Assembly: GCA_011620265.1 (NCBI GenBank)
Contig: WOZM01000007.1
Span: forward strand, 1-37,625
Source: Paracoccaceae bacterium
Lineage (GTDB): Bacteria > Pseudomonadota > Alphaproteobacteria > Rhodobacterales > Rhodobacteraceae
Direction of reading: 5' to 3'
DNA length: 37,625 nt
Below are positions 24,307-35,139 of the stretch, piece by piece. The notes below the pieces were generated by a model, which searched no databases, was not told the origin of the DNA, and worked only from the letters and a program-made list of their open reading frames with translations. The stretch's first letter is position 1; each line of letters starts with the position of its first letter. Both the position numbers and the translations under genes were made by a program.

Positions 24307-24507
24307 TCTGGCTCCTGCCTGGCGCTGCAGCCCGGGGCGTTGCGGGCGGTGATCTGCACTTTGGCTACAGGAGAAGGGGCATCCCTGCCAAGCCCAGTTT
24401 CGCCCCGATGGGCGGGAAACGGCGGATCGGGGCGCCCGCGGCCCCCCTGCCTTGTGCCCGTTACCGGCCGCGCATAACGTGGCCCGCGGACAGGGGAGCC
24501 GACACGC

Positions 24508-24909
24508 ATGACCCACAGCCACCCGCTTCGCGTCTACTACGAGGACACCGATCTGGCCGGGATCGTCTATTACGCGAACTACCTGAAGTTCATCGAGCGC
24601 GCCCGCACCGAATGGGTCCGCGGCCTTGGCGTCGATCAGGCGCGGCTGAAGGCCGAGGAGGGGATCGTCTTCGCCGTCCGCCGGGTCGAGGCCGACTATC
24701 TCCGCCCCGCGCGGTTCGACGACGAGCTGGTGGTCGAGACCGGGGTCGAGGCCTTCACCGGCGCGCGGATCGTCCTCGAGCAGGTGGTGCGACGGGGTGG
24801 CGAGGCGCTTTTCCACGCGGTCGTGACGCTCGTCTGCCTGACCGAGGCGGGGGCGCCGGCACGGCTTCCGGCGGAACTTCGCCGAAGGCTGGCGCCGGCT
24901 TTGCACTGA
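24508..24909 (+). CDS. ybgC: Tol-Pal associated acyl-CoA thioesterase YbgC
   Basis: A 133-residue hot-dog fold thioesterase. The signature VYYEDTDLAGIVYYANYLKFIERAR (about 9-33) carries the catalytic Asp (D15 in the DTD motif); the usual His of VYHANY is Tyr here. It hydrolyses short- or long-chain acyl-CoA or acyl-ACP at the inner membrane and is linked to phospholipid metabolism. It is the first gene of the Tol-Pal cluster, with the tolQ promoter 37 bases downstream of its stop, so the rest of the cluster can be expressed separately. GGGGAG precedes the ATG. Confidence 0.93.
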   Translation: MTHSHPLRVYYEDTDLAGIVYYANYLKFIERARTEWVRGLGVDQARLKAEEGIVFAVRRVEADYLRPARFDDELVVETGVEAFTGARIVLEQVVRRGGEALFHAVVTLVCLTEAGAPARLPAELRRRLAPALH

Positions 24910-24945
24910 TGGCGGCGGTTTCGCGCGGGCGGTGACGCAGATGTG

Positions 24946-24975
24946 TTGGCATTCCCCCTAAAAGCCGGATAGAAT
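24946..24975 (+). promoter_or_regulatory. Sigma-70-type promoter for the tolQRAB-pal cluster
   Basis: TTGGCA (24946-24951) and TAGAAT (24970-24975) each match five of six consensus bases and are 18 bases apart. The pair lies 50 bases before the tolQ ATG in a locally AT-richer stretch. Confidence 0.6.
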
Positions 24976-25025
24976 CAGGAATAAGAGAGCCGCGAGAACG
25001 TGGCCCAACCGGCGAGCAGTGACCC

Positions 25026-25721
25026 ATGGATACCCAAACCCTTGCGATGGCGCAGGAGATCGACTTCTCCTTGCTTGCGCTTTTCTGGCGCTCATCCTTC
25101 GTCGTCAAACTGGTGATGATCATGCTGACCGTGGCCAGTTTCTGGTCATGGTCGATCATCGTGCAGAAGTTCATCTCCTACCGCCGCGCGCGGCAGGAGG
25201 CGGCGATCTTCGACCGCGCCTTCTGGTCGGGCGAGCCGCTGGACGAACTCTTCGAGAAGATCGGCAGCCAGCCCGACGGGCCGAGCGAGAAGATCTTCGC
25301 CTCCGGCATGGTCGAGTGGCGCCGCAGCCACCGGCAGGACGGCGAGTTGATCGCCGGCGCGCAGGCGCGGATCGACCGGTCGATGGATGTCGCCATCGTC
25401 AAGGCGACGGAGAACCTCACGCGCGGGTTGCCGTTCCTCGCGACGGTGGGCTCCACCGCGCCCTTCGTCGGCCTCTTCGGCACGGTCTGGGGCATCAAGG
25501 TCGCGTTCGAGCAGATCGCGATCAGCCAGAATACCTCGCTCGCCGTCGTGGCGCCGGGCATCGCCGAGGCGCTGGTGGCGACGGCACTCGGGCTTCTCGC
25601 CGCGATCCCGGCGGTGATCTTCTACAACAAGCTCTCGACCGACAGCGACCGGATCATCGCCGGCTACGAGGCCTTCGCCGACGAGTTTGCCACCATCCTC
25701 TCGCGCCAGCTGGACGGCTGA
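25026..25721 (+). CDS. tolQ: Tol-Pal system proton channel subunit TolQ
   Basis: A 231-residue inner-membrane protein of the MotA/TolQ/ExbB family with three transmembrane helices: about 22-42 (SFVVKLVMIMLTVASFWSW), about 140-162 (LATVGSTAPFVGLFGTVWGI) and about 172-200 (APGIAEALVATALGLLAAIPAVIFYN). The STAPFVGLFGTVWGIK and GIAEALVATALGL stretches are the family's most conserved parts. With TolR it forms the proton-driven stator that energises TolA during outer-membrane constriction. tolR starts four bases after the stop. Confidence 0.96.
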   Translation: MDTQTLAMAQEIDFSLLALFWRSSFVVKLVMIMLTVASFWSWSIIVQKFISYRRARQEAAIFDRAFWSGEPLDELFEKIGSQPDGPSEKIFASGMVEWRRSHRQDGELIAGAQARIDRSMDVAIVKATENLTRGLPFLATVGSTAPFVGLFGTVWGIKVAFEQIAISQNTSLAVVAPGIAEALVATALGLLAAIPAVIFYNKLSTDSDRIIAGYEAFADEFATILSRQLDG

Positions 25722-25725
25722 TCCG

Positions 25726-26205
25726 ATGGGCGCGGGAGTGATCAAGGGCGGCGGGGGCGGACGGCACCGCCGCCGCGGCGGCCGCGGCAAGGCGGCGGTG
25801 ATGAGCGAGATCAACGTCACGCCCTTCGTGGACGTGATGCTGGTGCTTCTGATCATCTTCATGGTGGCCGCACCCCTGCTGACCGTGGGCGTGCCCCTGG
25901 AACTGCCGAAGACCGCCGCTCAGGCGGTGTCGACCGAGCAGGAGGAGCCCTTGACGATCTCCGTTCAGGAGGACGGCACGATCTCGGTCCAGAACACGCC
26001 GGTGCCGGAGGCGGAGCTGATCTCCAGGCTCACCGCCATCGCGGCGGAGCGGAATGACGACAAGCTCTTCCTGCGCGCCGACGGCAAGATCCCCTATGCG
26101 CGGGTCGTGCAGGTGATGGGTGCCCTCAATTCCGCCGGATTCTCCAACATCGTCCTCGTCACCGACGCGGGCGGGCCGAGCTTCGACGGGCAGGCGGGGA
26201 ACTAG
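25726..26205 (+). CDS. tolR: Tol-Pal system stator protein TolR
   Basis: A 159-residue ExbD/TolR family protein. A Gly/Arg-rich cytoplasmic N-terminus (about 1-24) is followed by INVTPFVDVMLVLLIIFMVAAP, the single membrane helix with the essential proton-carrying Asp (D36, equivalent to D23 of E. coli TolR). The periplasmic domain (about 60-159) contains LFLRADGKIPYARVVQVM, typical of the family. It works as a dimer inside the TolQ pentamer. The start at 25726 follows the tolQ stop by four bases; the in-frame upstream ATG lies inside tolQ. Confidence 0.96.
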   Translation: MGAGVIKGGGGGRHRRRGGRGKAAVMSEINVTPFVDVMLVLLIIFMVAAPLLTVGVPLELPKTAAQAVSTEQEEPLTISVQEDGTISVQNTPVPEAELISRLTAIAAERNDDKLFLRADGKIPYARVVQVMGALNSAGFSNIVLVTDAGGPSFDGQAGN

Positions 26206-26216
26206 GGCGGATGCCC

Positions 26217-27395
26217 ATGGACCGGTCAGAACGCATCGGCATGATCGTCTCGGGGGTCGCGCATCTGGGCGCGATCCTCTGGCTGATCCTGGGCGGGATC
26301 TTCTTTTCGCACGACCTGCCGCCGCCGGTCGCGACCGCCGAGGTCACGCTGATGTCGGAGGCGGAGTTCAGCGCGCTTCAGGCCGCCGCCCCCACGGCCC
26401 CGACCGAGGCGCCGCCGGCGCCCTCGGTGCCCGAACCGCCCGCGGCCGAGGAAGCTCCGCCCGCGCCGGTGGCCGAAACCGCGCCGGAACCCGCCCCGCC
26501 GGCAGAGCCGGAGGCGCAGCCCGAACCCGACACCGCGCCCGACGTGACCGAGCTGACCCCGCCCGAGACGGTGGTCGAGGACACGCCGCCGACGCCGCCC
26601 GCGCCCCCCGTCGAAAGCCCCGCCGACACGGTCCTGAGCGAGGTGCAGCCCGACCCCAGGGCCGCGCCGCGCGTCGCGCCCGAGCCGACCGAGGCACCGG
26701 CCGACAATGCCGATGTGGCGCCCGAGGCGGTAGCCGAGACCACGCCCGAGCCCGCGCCGGAGCCGACCCCGGTCGAGCCCGAGGAGGCGGCGGCGCCGCC
26801 GGAAACCGGCCAGGTGCTGGAGACCGAGGCCAACAGGGAGCAGACCGAGCTCGCCTCGGCCGCGCCGCAAGCCTCGGTCCGGCCGAAATCGAAGCCTGAA
26901 AAGCCGAAGCCCGCGCCCGAACCGGCCGCCGAATCCGCACCAAGGCCCGCACCCGCCGCGCCGGAGCCGGACGCGCCCACCGATGATGCCGTCGCCGACG
27001 CCCTGGCCGAGGCGCTGGCGGGCGAACAATCCGACACGCCGGCGCCCGGCACCGGCACCGCCGCCTCCGGCCCGCCGATGACGGGGGGCGAGAAGGACGC
27101 GCTGGTGGTCGCGGTCAAGCAGTGCTGGAATGTCGGCGCGCTCTCGACCGACGCGCTCAAGACCGTCGTCACCATCGGCGTCAGCATGGACCAGTCCGGC
27201 ATGCCGATCAGCAGCTCGCTGCGCATGATCGGCTACGAGGGCGGCAACGAGGCCGCCGCCAATCAGGCCTACGAGGCCGGCCGCCGTGCCATCATACGCT
27301 GCGCGAAGACCGGCTATCCGCTGCCGCCGGAGAAATATGACCAGTGGCGCGAGGTTGAAATCGTTTTCAATCCTGAAAAGATGAGGATGAAATGA
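26217..27395 (+). CDS. tolA: Cell envelope integrity protein TolA
   Basis: A 392-residue inner-membrane protein bridging TolQR to TolB/Pal. One N-terminal helix ([21 protein letters not shown], about 6-27) anchors it. A very long linker (about 45-290) is rich in Pro, Ala and Glu instead of the Lys/Ala helix of E. coli, as is common in alphaproteobacteria. The C-terminal domain (about 295-392) contains [10 protein letters not shown] and the final [10 protein letters not shown], with two cysteines (in KQCWN and IRCAKTG) that may pair. The ATG at 26217 has GGGCGG six bases upstream; an ATG at 26211 is too close to it. Its stop overlaps an ATG of the tolB frame. Confidence 0.92.
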   Translation: MDRSERIGMIVSGVAHLGAILWLILGGIFFSHDLPPPVATAEVTLMSEAEFSALQAAAPTAPTEAPPAPSVPEPPAAEEAPPAPVAETAPEPAPPAEPEAQPEPDTAPDVTELTPPETVVEDTPPTPPAPPVESPADTVLSEVQPDPRAAPRVAPEPTEAPADNADVAPEAVAETTPEPAPEPTPVEPEEAAAPPETGQVLETEANREQTELASAAPQASVRPKSKPEKPKPAPEPAAESAPRPAPAAPEPDAPTDDAVADALAEALAGEQSDTPAPGTGTAASGPPMTGGEKDALVVAVKQCWNVGALSTDALKTVVTIGVSMDQSGMPISSSLRMIGYEGGNEAAANQAYEAGRRAIIRCAKTGYPLPPEKYDQWREVEIVFNPEKMRMK

Positions 27396-27472
27396 CCCGC
27401 GTCGCGCCGGCCCCTGCGAGGCCGCAACCCGAAACGCACCCGACCCAATGGGTCCGAAGAACAGGGAACGTC

Positions 27473-28801
27473 ATGAGTATTGTCCGCACGCTTTGCCTGG
27501 CACTTGCCGCCGCCGGCCTCGCCGCCCCGATCGCCGGGGCGCAGTCCGGCCCCTTGAGGATCGTCATCGAGGAGGGGGTGATCGAGCCCTTGCCGTTTGC
27601 GGCCCCGACCTTCATCGCCGAGAATCCCGGCGCGGCCGAGATCGCGGCGAGCATCACCCGGGTCGTGGCCGCCGACCTTGCCGGCACCGGGCTTTTCCGC
27701 GAAATCCCCGCCTCGGCCTTCATCAGCCCGGTCACGAGCTTCGACGCGCCGGTCGCCTATGCCGACTGGAAGGCGATCAACGCCCAGGCGCTGATCACAG
27801 GCGCGGTGGCCGTGGGATCGGACGGCCGGATCAACGTGAAGTTCCGCCCCTACGACGTCTTCTCCGGCACCGAGCTTGGCGCGGGGATGCAGTTCGGCGG
27901 CGGCCAGGGCGACTGGCGGCGGATCGCCCACAAGGTGGCCGACCAGATCTATTCCCGCATCACCGGCGAGACCGGCTATTTCGACAGCCGCGTCGTCTAT
28001 GTCTCGGAAAGCGGGCCGAAGGACGCGCGGCTGAAGCGGCTCGCGATCATGGATTACGACGGCGCGAACGTGCAGTACCTGACCGACAGCTCGACCATCG
28101 TGCTCGCGCCGCGCTTCTCGCCCTCGGGCGACCGCATCCTCTATACCTCGTTCGAGACCGGCTTTCCGCGCATCAAGCTGATGGACATCGCCTCGGTCAC
28201 CTCGCGGGCGCTGGCCGAGCTTTCGGGCAACATGACCTTCGCGCCGCGGTTCTCGCCCGATGGCGGCACGGTCGTCTTCTCGCTCTCGCAGGACGGCAAT
28301 ACCGACCTCTACGCGATGCAGCTCTCGTCCGGTCAGACGACGCAACTGACCAACGCGCCCTCGATCGAGACGGCGCCCTCGTTCTCGCCCGACGGCAGCC
28401 GCATCGTCTTCGAGAGCGACCGGTCGGGGAACCAGCAGCTCTACATCATGCCGGCGGGCGGCGGCGAGGCGACGCGGATCAGCTTCGGCGAAGGCCGCTA
28501 CGGCACCCCGGTCTGGAGCCCGCGCGGCGACATGATCGCCTTCACCAAGCAGAATGCCGGCCGCTTCCATATCGGCGTGATGCGCACCGACGGGTCGGAG
28601 GAGCGGCTGCTGACGGCCTCGTTCCTCGACGAGGGCCCGACCTGGGCGCCGAACGGGCGGGTGATCATGTTCACCCGCGAAAGCGCGGGGGCGGGCGGCG
28701 CGGCGCAGCTCTATTCGGTCGACATCTCGGGCCGCAACCTGAAGCCGGTGCCGATGGAAGGTAGCGCGTCCGACCCGGCGTGGTCGCCGCTCCTTCCGTG
28801 A
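27473..28801 (+). CDS. tolB: Tol-Pal system periplasmic protein TolB
   Basis: A 442-residue periplasmic protein. Residues 1-23 are a signal peptide ([23 protein letters not shown]). The N-terminal domain (about 25-165) is the TolB alpha/beta part; a six-bladed beta-propeller follows (about 170-440) with repeated FSPDG/FSPSG-type turns ([63 protein letters not shown]). It binds Pal and is freed by TolA. The start is chosen from the signal peptide and AGGGA; an in-frame ATG 81 bases upstream overlaps the tolA stop but would add an unlikely extension. Confidence 0.95.
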   Translation: MSIVRTLCLALAAAGLAAPIAGAQSGPLRIVIEEGVIEPLPFAAPTFIAENPGAAEIAASITRVVAADLAGTGLFREIPASAFISPVTSFDAPVAYADWKAINAQALITGAVAVGSDGRINVKFRPYDVFSGTELGAGMQFGGGQGDWRRIAHKVADQIYSRITGETGYFDSRVVYVSESGPKDARLKRLAIMDYDGANVQYLTDSSTIVLAPRFSPSGDRILYTSFETGFPRIKLMDIASVTSRALAELSGNMTFAPRFSPDGGTVVFSLSQDGNTDLYAMQLSSGQTTQLTNAPSIETAPSFSPDGSRIVFESDRSGNQQLYIMPAGGGEATRISFGEGRYGTPVWSPRGDMIAFTKQNAGRFHIGVMRTDGSEERLLTASFLDEGPTWAPNGRVIMFTRESAGAGGAAQLYSVDISGRNLKPVPMEGSASDPAWSPLLP

Positions 28802-28878
28802 CTAAGGCGCGTTTCCAAGCGATACGCGGAATGATATGGTAACGGCCATCGAGCCAAGAAACAGAGGCGGTAGACCCG

Positions 28879-29403
28879 ATGAACAAGCTATCCACGATCC
28901 TTCTTCTGACCGGCGCGCTGGCGCTTTCGGCCTGCAACAATCCCGATCGCTTCGGCGCGGGCGGGGCCGGTGCGGCCGGTGCCGGCGGCGCGGGCGGCAT
29001 CACCGCGGGCGGCCTCGGCGATCCGGGCGACCCCAACTCCATCGCCTATTTCAACCAGACGATCGGTGACCGGGTGCTCTTCGCGGTCGACCAGTCGACG
29101 CTGACGCCCGAAGGGCAGGCGACACTCGCGCAGCAGGCGGTGTGGCTGAACCAGCATCCGACCAATACCGCGATCATCGAGGGCCATGCCGACGAGCAGG
29201 GCACCCGCGAATACAACCTCGCGCTCGGCGACCGGCGCGCGAATGCGGTGAAGGCCTATCTCATCTCGCAGGGCGTGTCGGCGGCACGGTTGCAGACCGT
29301 GTCCTACGGCAAGGAACGCCCGCTCGCGGTCTGTTCGGACGAGGCCTGCTATTCGCAGAACCGCCGCGCGGTGACCGTGGTCGGCGTCGGCGCGGGCGTC
29401 TGA
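28879..29403 (+). CDS. pal: Peptidoglycan-associated lipoprotein Pal
   Basis: A 174-residue outer-membrane lipoprotein. The signal peptide ends in the lipobox LSAC, so C19 is the acylated residue. A Gly/Ala-rich flexible linker follows (about 25-45). The OmpA-like peptidoglycan-binding domain (about 60-170) has DRVLFAVDQSTLTPEGQATL and the hallmark IIEGHADEQGTREYNLALG-DRRANAV. It anchors the outer membrane to diaminopimelate in peptidoglycan. It lies 77 bases after tolB; AGAGGCGG precedes the ATG. Another pair of cysteines (AVCSDEACYS) near the C-terminus is noted. Confidence 0.96.
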   Translation: MNKLSTILLLTGALALSACNNPDRFGAGGAGAAGAGGAGGITAGGLGDPGDPNSIAYFNQTIGDRVLFAVDQSTLTPEGQATLAQQAVWLNQHPTNTAIIEGHADEQGTREYNLALGDRRANAVKAYLISQGVSAARLQTVSYGKERPLAVCSDEACYSQNRRAVTVVGVGAGV

Positions 29404-29410
29404 GGCGGCG

Positions 29411-30256
29411 ATGATCCGTTTCGTTCGTTCCATCGTGGTGGCGGTCGTCCTGGCCGCCCCGCTCGCGGCCCCGGCACAGGACCGGACCCGGACGCTCGCC
29501 GATATCCGGGCCGAGCTTGGCGCCCTGGCGGGCGAGTTGCAGGCCCTGCGGTCCGAGCTTCTCGCCGGCGGCGGGGCGGCGATGCAGGCGGCCGGCGGGA
29601 CCGCGGCGCTCGACCGGATGAACGCGATCGAGGCGGCGCTGTCGCGGCTGACCTCGGAGACGGAGGCGCTTCAGAACCGCGTCAATCGGGTCGTCGCGGA
29701 CGGAACCAACCGGGTCGGCGACCTCGAGTTCCGGCTTTGCGAGCTGGAAGAGGGCTGCGATCCGGCGAACCTGCCGATCACCGCGACGCTCGGCGGCGGC
29801 GCGGCGAGCGCGGCGACCGGGCCGGCGGTCACCTCGCTTCCGGCGGTCACCGGTTCGGGCGCGCCCGAGCTTGCCATCAGCGAACAGGCGGATTTCGATC
29901 GGGCGAAGGCGGCGCTCGATTCCGGTGACTTTCGCGGCGCCGCTGACCAGTTTGCGGCCTTCACCCAGTCCTATACGGGCGGCCCCCTGGCCGGCGAGGC
30001 GCATTTCCTGCGCGGCGAGGCGCTGGCCCAGCTTGGCGAGACATCGAACGCGGCGCGGGCCTATCTCGAGGCGTTTTCGGGCGCGCCGGACGGGCCGCGC
30101 GCGCCGGCGGCGCTTCTGAAGCTCGGCGCATCGCTCGGCCTTCTCGGGCAGACCCAGGAGGCTTGCGTGACGCTCGGCGAGGTCGGCACCCGCTTCCCGA
30201 CCGCGCCGGAAGCGGTCGAGGCCGGGACCGCCTTGCGCTCGCTCGGCTGTCAGTGA
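29411..30256 (+). CDS. cpoB: Tol-Pal coordinator CpoB (YbgF)
   Basis: A 281-residue periplasmic protein. Signal peptide about 1-22 (MIRFVRSIVVAVVLAAPLAAPA). A coiled coil (about 25-95, DIRAELGALAGELQALRSELL and IEAALSRLTSETEALQNRV) is the trimerisation part. A Gly/Ala-rich linker leads to TPR-like repeats (about 160-280: FDRAKAALDSGDFRGAADQFAAF, AHFLRGEALAQLGETSNAARAYLEAF). It couples Tol-Pal action to peptidoglycan synthesis by PBP1B. The gene follows pal by seven bases, and its TGA overlaps the GTG start of tilS. FRLCELEEGCDP contains two cysteines. Confidence 0.93.
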   Translation: MIRFVRSIVVAVVLAAPLAAPAQDRTRTLADIRAELGALAGELQALRSELLAGGGAAMQAAGGTAALDRMNAIEAALSRLTSETEALQNRVNRVVADGTNRVGDLEFRLCELEEGCDPANLPITATLGGGAASAATGPAVTSLPAVTGSGAPELAISEQADFDRAKAALDSGDFRGAADQFAAFTQSYTGGPLAGEAHFLRGEALAQLGETSNAARAYLEAFSGAPDGPRAPAALLKLGASLGLLGQTQEACVTLGEVGTRFPTAPEAVEAGTALRSLGCQ

Positions 30257-31521
30257 CCGAGGCGGACTGGCCGCTCACGGAGGGCGAGGACGCCTTTCTT
30301 CTGCAAATCGCCGACGGCGCCTTTCCCGGCGAAGCCCCCCGGGTGATCGGCGTGGCGGTCTCGGGTGGCAGCGACTCGATGGCGCTTGTGCACCTCATCG
30401 CCCGTGTTCAGGCCCATCGCGGCGGCGAGGTCCGGGCGGTGACGGTCGATCACCGGCTGCGGCCCGAGGCGGCCGGAGAGGCGCGCTTCGTCGCGGCGTT
30501 CTGCAAGACGCTCGGCGTCCGGCACGAGGTGCTGGCCTGGGAGCACGGGCCGATCACCGGCAACCTTCAGGATCGGGCCCGCCGCGCGCGCTACGGCCTG
30601 ATCGGCGACTGGGCGCGGGCGAACGGCATCGGCCATGTCGTCGTCGGCCATACCGCCGACGATCAGGCCGAGACCTTCCTGATGGGACTGGCGCGCGAGG
30701 CGGGGATCGACGGGCTGTCGGGGATGCGCAAGGCGTGGACCGCGGAAGGCATCCATTGGGCGCGGCCCTGTCTTCTGACCCCGCGGGCTGAGTTGCGGGC
30801 TTATCTGCGCCGAACCGGTGTTTCCTGGGTCGAGGATCCGTCGAATGCCGACGAGCGCTTCACGCGCGTGAAGGCGCGCAGGGCGCTGAAGGCGCTGGGG
30901 CCGCTCGGGATCACGGTCGAAAAGCTGTCCACGGTGACGACGAACCTCTCGATCGCGCAGAGCGCGCTGCGTCTGGCGGCGTCGGAGAAGGCGGGCCGGG
31001 TCGTTCGCACGGACGCCGGGGAGGTCATCATCGACCGCAAGGAATTCCGGCGGTCGGGGCCGGAGATCGTGCGGCGCATCCTGATCGGCGCGCTGGCCTG
31101 GGTCGGGCGCGGCGACTATGCCCCGCGCGCCGATGCGCTGTTCCGGCTGGACCGGGCGATTGCCGAGGGGCGCGGCGCGACGCTCGCCGGCTGCCGGATC
31201 GTCGTGAAGGACACGGAAATCCGCATCACCCGCGAAGCCAAGGCTGTGATGGGGCTGGAAGGGCCGACCGACATGCTTTGGGACAACCGATGGCGCCTGA
31301 CAGGACCGCATGATCCGGGGATCCGCGTGCGGGCGCTGGGGGCGGAGGGCCTTCGCCAGTGCCCGGACTGGCGGGCGACGGGTCACAGCCGGGCGGCGCT
31401 GGTCGTGTCCCCCGCGATCTGGAGGGGAAACGCGCTCGTGGCAGCACCTTTGGCGGGAATGGGGAACGGCTGGACGGCAGAAATCGTCGCAGGCTTCCAC
31501 TCATTCCTCTTATCGCATTGA
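30253..31521 (+). CDS. tilS: tRNA(Ile)-lysidine synthase TilS
   Basis: A 422-residue enzyme that converts C34 of tRNA-Ile(CAU) to lysidine, using ATP and lysine. The PP-loop is SGGSDS at 37-42, followed by [14 protein letters not shown] and the [22 protein letters not shown] stretch, both family signatures; [16 protein letters not shown] and [21 protein letters not shown] complete the catalytic domain (about 25-230). The C-terminal domain is shorter and weaker. The start is GTG overlapping the cpoB stop (GTGA). The upstream in-frame codons belong to the cpoB region. The tilS-ftsH order is widely conserved. Confidence 0.93.
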   Translation: MTEADWPLTEGEDAFLLQIADGAFPGEAPRVIGVAVSGGSDSMALVHLIARVQAHRGGEVRAVTVDHRLRPEAAGEARFVAAFCKTLGVRHEVLAWEHGPITGNLQDRARRARYGLIGDWARANGIGHVVVGHTADDQAETFLMGLAREAGIDGLSGMRKAWTAEGIHWARPCLLTPRAELRAYLRRTGVSWVEDPSNADERFTRVKARRALKALGPLGITVEKLSTVTTNLSIAQSALRLAASEKAGRVVRTDAGEVIIDRKEFRRSGPEIVRRILIGALAWVGRGDYAPRADALFRLDRAIAEGRGATLAGCRIVVKDTEIRITREAKAVMGLEGPTDMLWDNRWRLTGPHDPGIRVRALGAEGLRQCPDWRATGHSRAALVVSPAIWRGNALVAAPLAGMGNGWTAEIVAGFHSFLLSH

Positions 31522-31545
31522 ACCCGGCCTGCTAATCTCTATTTT
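31517..31545 (+). promoter_or_regulatory. Candidate promoter for ftsH (sigma-70 or heat-shock sigma-32)
   Basis: TTGAAC (31518-31523) and TATTTT (31540-31545) are 16 bases apart and overlap the tilS stop. The same stretch, ATTG-N18-CTATTTTAG, also resembles the alphaproteobacterial sigma-32 pattern CTTG-N17/18-CYTATNT. ftsH is a classic heat-shock gene, so either reading is possible. Confidence 0.4.
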
Positions 31546-31600
31546 AGGGGAAAGCCCGCGCGGTTCGCCCTGCGGAAAGAGTTCGTTTGGAGGATATCCC

Positions 31601-33532
<1,932 letters not shown>

Positions 33533-33566
33533 ACCTTCCCCCGGATCGGACGCGAAAGGAGCCCCG

Positions 33567-34346
33567 ATGGCGGGCCGGAGCGACTGGAACCCCGAAAGCT
33601 ACGCGCGTTTCGGCGATCTGCGGCTGAGGCCGGCGCTGGACCTTCTGGCGCAGGTGGGCGCGCTGCCCGAGGGCGAGGTCGTCGATCTCGGCTGCGGCAA
33701 CGGCGCGGCCGGCCCGGCGCTTGCCGAACGCTTTGCCGGGCGGCGGGTCGTCGGGCTCGATGCCTCGCCGGCGATGCTGACGGCGGCGCGGACCGGCGGC
33801 GCCTATGACCGGCTGATCGAGGGCGACGTGGCGGACTGGCGGGCCGAGGCGCCGGTGGCGCTGATCTTCTCCAATGCCGCGTTGCACTGGCTGTCGGACC
33901 ATGCCGCGCTGATGCCGCATCTGGCGTCGCAGCTTGCCCCCGGCGGTACGCTTGCGGTGCAGATGCCCCGGCAATACGGCGCGCCCTCGCACCGGTTCCT
34001 CCGCGATTTCGCCGCCGAGATGTTTCCCGACCGCTTCGATCTCGGCGCCTGGAAGGCGCCGGTCTCGGCGCCGGTCGAGTATCACCGGATGCTCGCCGGC
34101 CTCGGCCGGGTGAACGTGTGGGAGACCGACTACGTGCAGCGGCTGGGGCCGGTGGCAGGCGGCCACCCGGTGCGGCGCTTCACCGAGGCGACCGCGATGC
34201 GTCCCTATCTCGACAAGCTCGCGCCGGCGGAGGCGGTGGAGTTCGTCGCGCGCTACGAGACCGCGCTGGCGGCCGCCTATCCGATCGAGCCCGATGGTTC
34301 GGTGCTCTTCCCGTTCCGCCGGCTCTTCCTCACCCTCACGATCTGA
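33567..34346 (+). CDS. tam: Trans-aconitate 2-methyltransferase-like protein
   Basis: A 259-residue SAM-dependent methyltransferase resembling Tam, which methylates the trans-aconitate by-product that inhibits aconitase. WNPESYARFGDLRLRPALDLL at the start, VVDLGCGNGAAGPAL (SAM motif I, about 38-52), VVGLDASPAMLTAAR and IFSNAALHWLSDHAAL (about 104-120) match that family well; FRRLFLTL at the end as well. AAGGAGCCCC precedes the ATG. It follows ftsH by 34 bases and is followed by a MOSC gene after 20 bases. The substrate assignment is by family resemblance. Confidence 0.82.
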   Translation: MAGRSDWNPESYARFGDLRLRPALDLLAQVGALPEGEVVDLGCGNGAAGPALAERFAGRRVVGLDASPAMLTAARTGGAYDRLIEGDVADWRAEAPVALIFSNAALHWLSDHAALMPHLASQLAPGGTLAVQMPRQYGAPSHRFLRDFAAEMFPDRFDLGAWKAPVSAPVEYHRMLAGLGRVNVWETDYVQRLGPVAGGHPVRRFTEATAMRPYLDKLAPAEAVEFVARYETALAAAYPIEPDGSVLFPFRRLFLTLTI

Positions 34347-34366
34347 TCCCGCCCCCCGGAGGTTCC

Positions 34367-34951
34367 ATGCCCGCACTCATCCCGACGGACCATGTCGCAA
34401 GGATCACCTGGCTCGGCCGCGTTCCCGACCGCGCGGCGGGGCTCGCCTCGGTTCCGGTCACGGAGGTCGTGGCCGGTTTTGCGGGGATCGAGGGCGAGGC
34501 GCATTCGGGGTTGACGCGGGCGGCATGCGTCCGGGTCTCGGCGCAGCATCTGAAGGGCACGGAGATCCGCAACGTGCGGCAGCTCTCGGTCCTCTCCGCC
34601 GAGGAGATCGCGGCGATCGCCGCCGGGATGGGGATCGAGACCCTCGACCCCGCCTGGCTCGGTGCCAGCATGGTGATCGAGGGCATCGCCGATTTCAGCC
34701 ATGTCCCGCCCTCGTCCCGGCTGCAGGCGGACAGCGGCGCGACGCTGGTCGTCGATATGGAGAACCGCCCCTGCATCTATCCCGGCCGGGTGATCGAGGC
34801 GGCGCTGCCGGGCAAGGGCGCCGCATTCAAGGCTGCGGCAAAGGGCCGACGCGGCGTGACCGCCTGGATCGAGCGCGAGGGTGTGCTGAGGCTCGGCGAC
34901 CGGGTGCGACTGCACATTCCTGACCAGCCCGCTTGGAACCCGTCGCCCTGA
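34367..34951 (+). CDS. MOSC domain-containing protein
   Basis: A 194-residue protein of the MOSC (molybdenum cofactor sulfurase C-terminal) superfamily, thought to carry sulfur for metal-sulfur cluster assembly or for detoxification. It has the usual features GFAGIEGEAHSGLTRAACVRVS near residue 38-58, VLSAEEIAAIAAGMGIETLDPAWLGASMVIEGI in the middle, and a conserved cysteine in ENRPCIYPG (about 138-146). GGAGG precedes the ATG. It is soluble, with no signal peptide. It follows the Tam-like gene; a large inverted repeat begins just after its stop. The specific substrate is unknown. Confidence 0.85.
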   Translation: MPALIPTDHVARITWLGRVPDRAAGLASVPVTEVVAGFAGIEGEAHSGLTRAACVRVSAQHLKGTEIRNVRQLSVLSAEEIAAIAAGMGIETLDPAWLGASMVIEGIADFSHVPPSSRLQADSGATLVVDMENRPCIYPGRVIEAALPGKGAAFKAAAKGRRGVTAWIEREGVLRLGDRVRLHIPDQPAWNPSP

Positions 34952-34952
34952 A

Positions 34953-35038
34953 GCGTTTCGGGTTTATGTGGAAATATCAAGTATCGGAATTCGAACAGGA
35001 AAAGTTCGAATTCCGATTCCAATGCAAACCCGAAACGC
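34953..35038. repeat. Nested perfect inverted repeat between convergent genes
   Basis: Outer arms GCGTTTCGGGTTT (34953-34965) and AAACCCGAAACGC (35026-35038) are 13 bp and perfect. Inner arms ATCGGAATTCGAAC (34983-34996) and GTTCGAATTCCGAT (35004-35017) are 14 bp and perfect, with loop AGGAAAA. The whole 86-base block is AT-richer than its surroundings. It lies between the MOSC stop and the 26-residue minus-strand ORF, where it could act as a bidirectional terminator or be a REP/MITE-like element. Confidence 0.85.
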
Positions 35039-35049
35039 GACCGGTCGGC

Positions 35050-35130
35050 TCAAACCAAAAGGAAGAGCGTCGCGGCGAGAACGAGGCCGAGGGCAAAGCC
35101 CGCGTTCACGATGAGGGTCGTCGTCCGCAT
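35050..35130 (-). CDS. 26-residue hydrophobic mini-protein
   Basis: A short ORF that reads MRTTTLIVNAGFALGLVLAA then TLFLLV, a basic/polar start followed by one membrane-length hydrophobic helix. GGAAGGA lies eight bases before the ATG, a strong ribosome binding site, and its upstream region holds three 17-bp tandem repeats. Its codons follow the local GC pattern. It converges on the MOSC gene across the nested inverted repeat and is divergent from fhs. I do not recognise a family; a small membrane protein modulating a larger complex is possible. The reading frame, RBS and composition are observed; function is unknown. Confidence 0.6.
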   Translation of the reverse strand: MRTTTLIVNAGFALGLVLAATLFLLV

Positions 35131-35139
35131 CCTGTCAGT

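Noticed and set aside
24303-24509. 68-codon minus-strand ORF between bactofilin and ybgC
   Set aside because: It is Pro/Arg-rich with no domain and lies over the ybgC promoter/RBS region; only its KVQIT-like tail drew attention.
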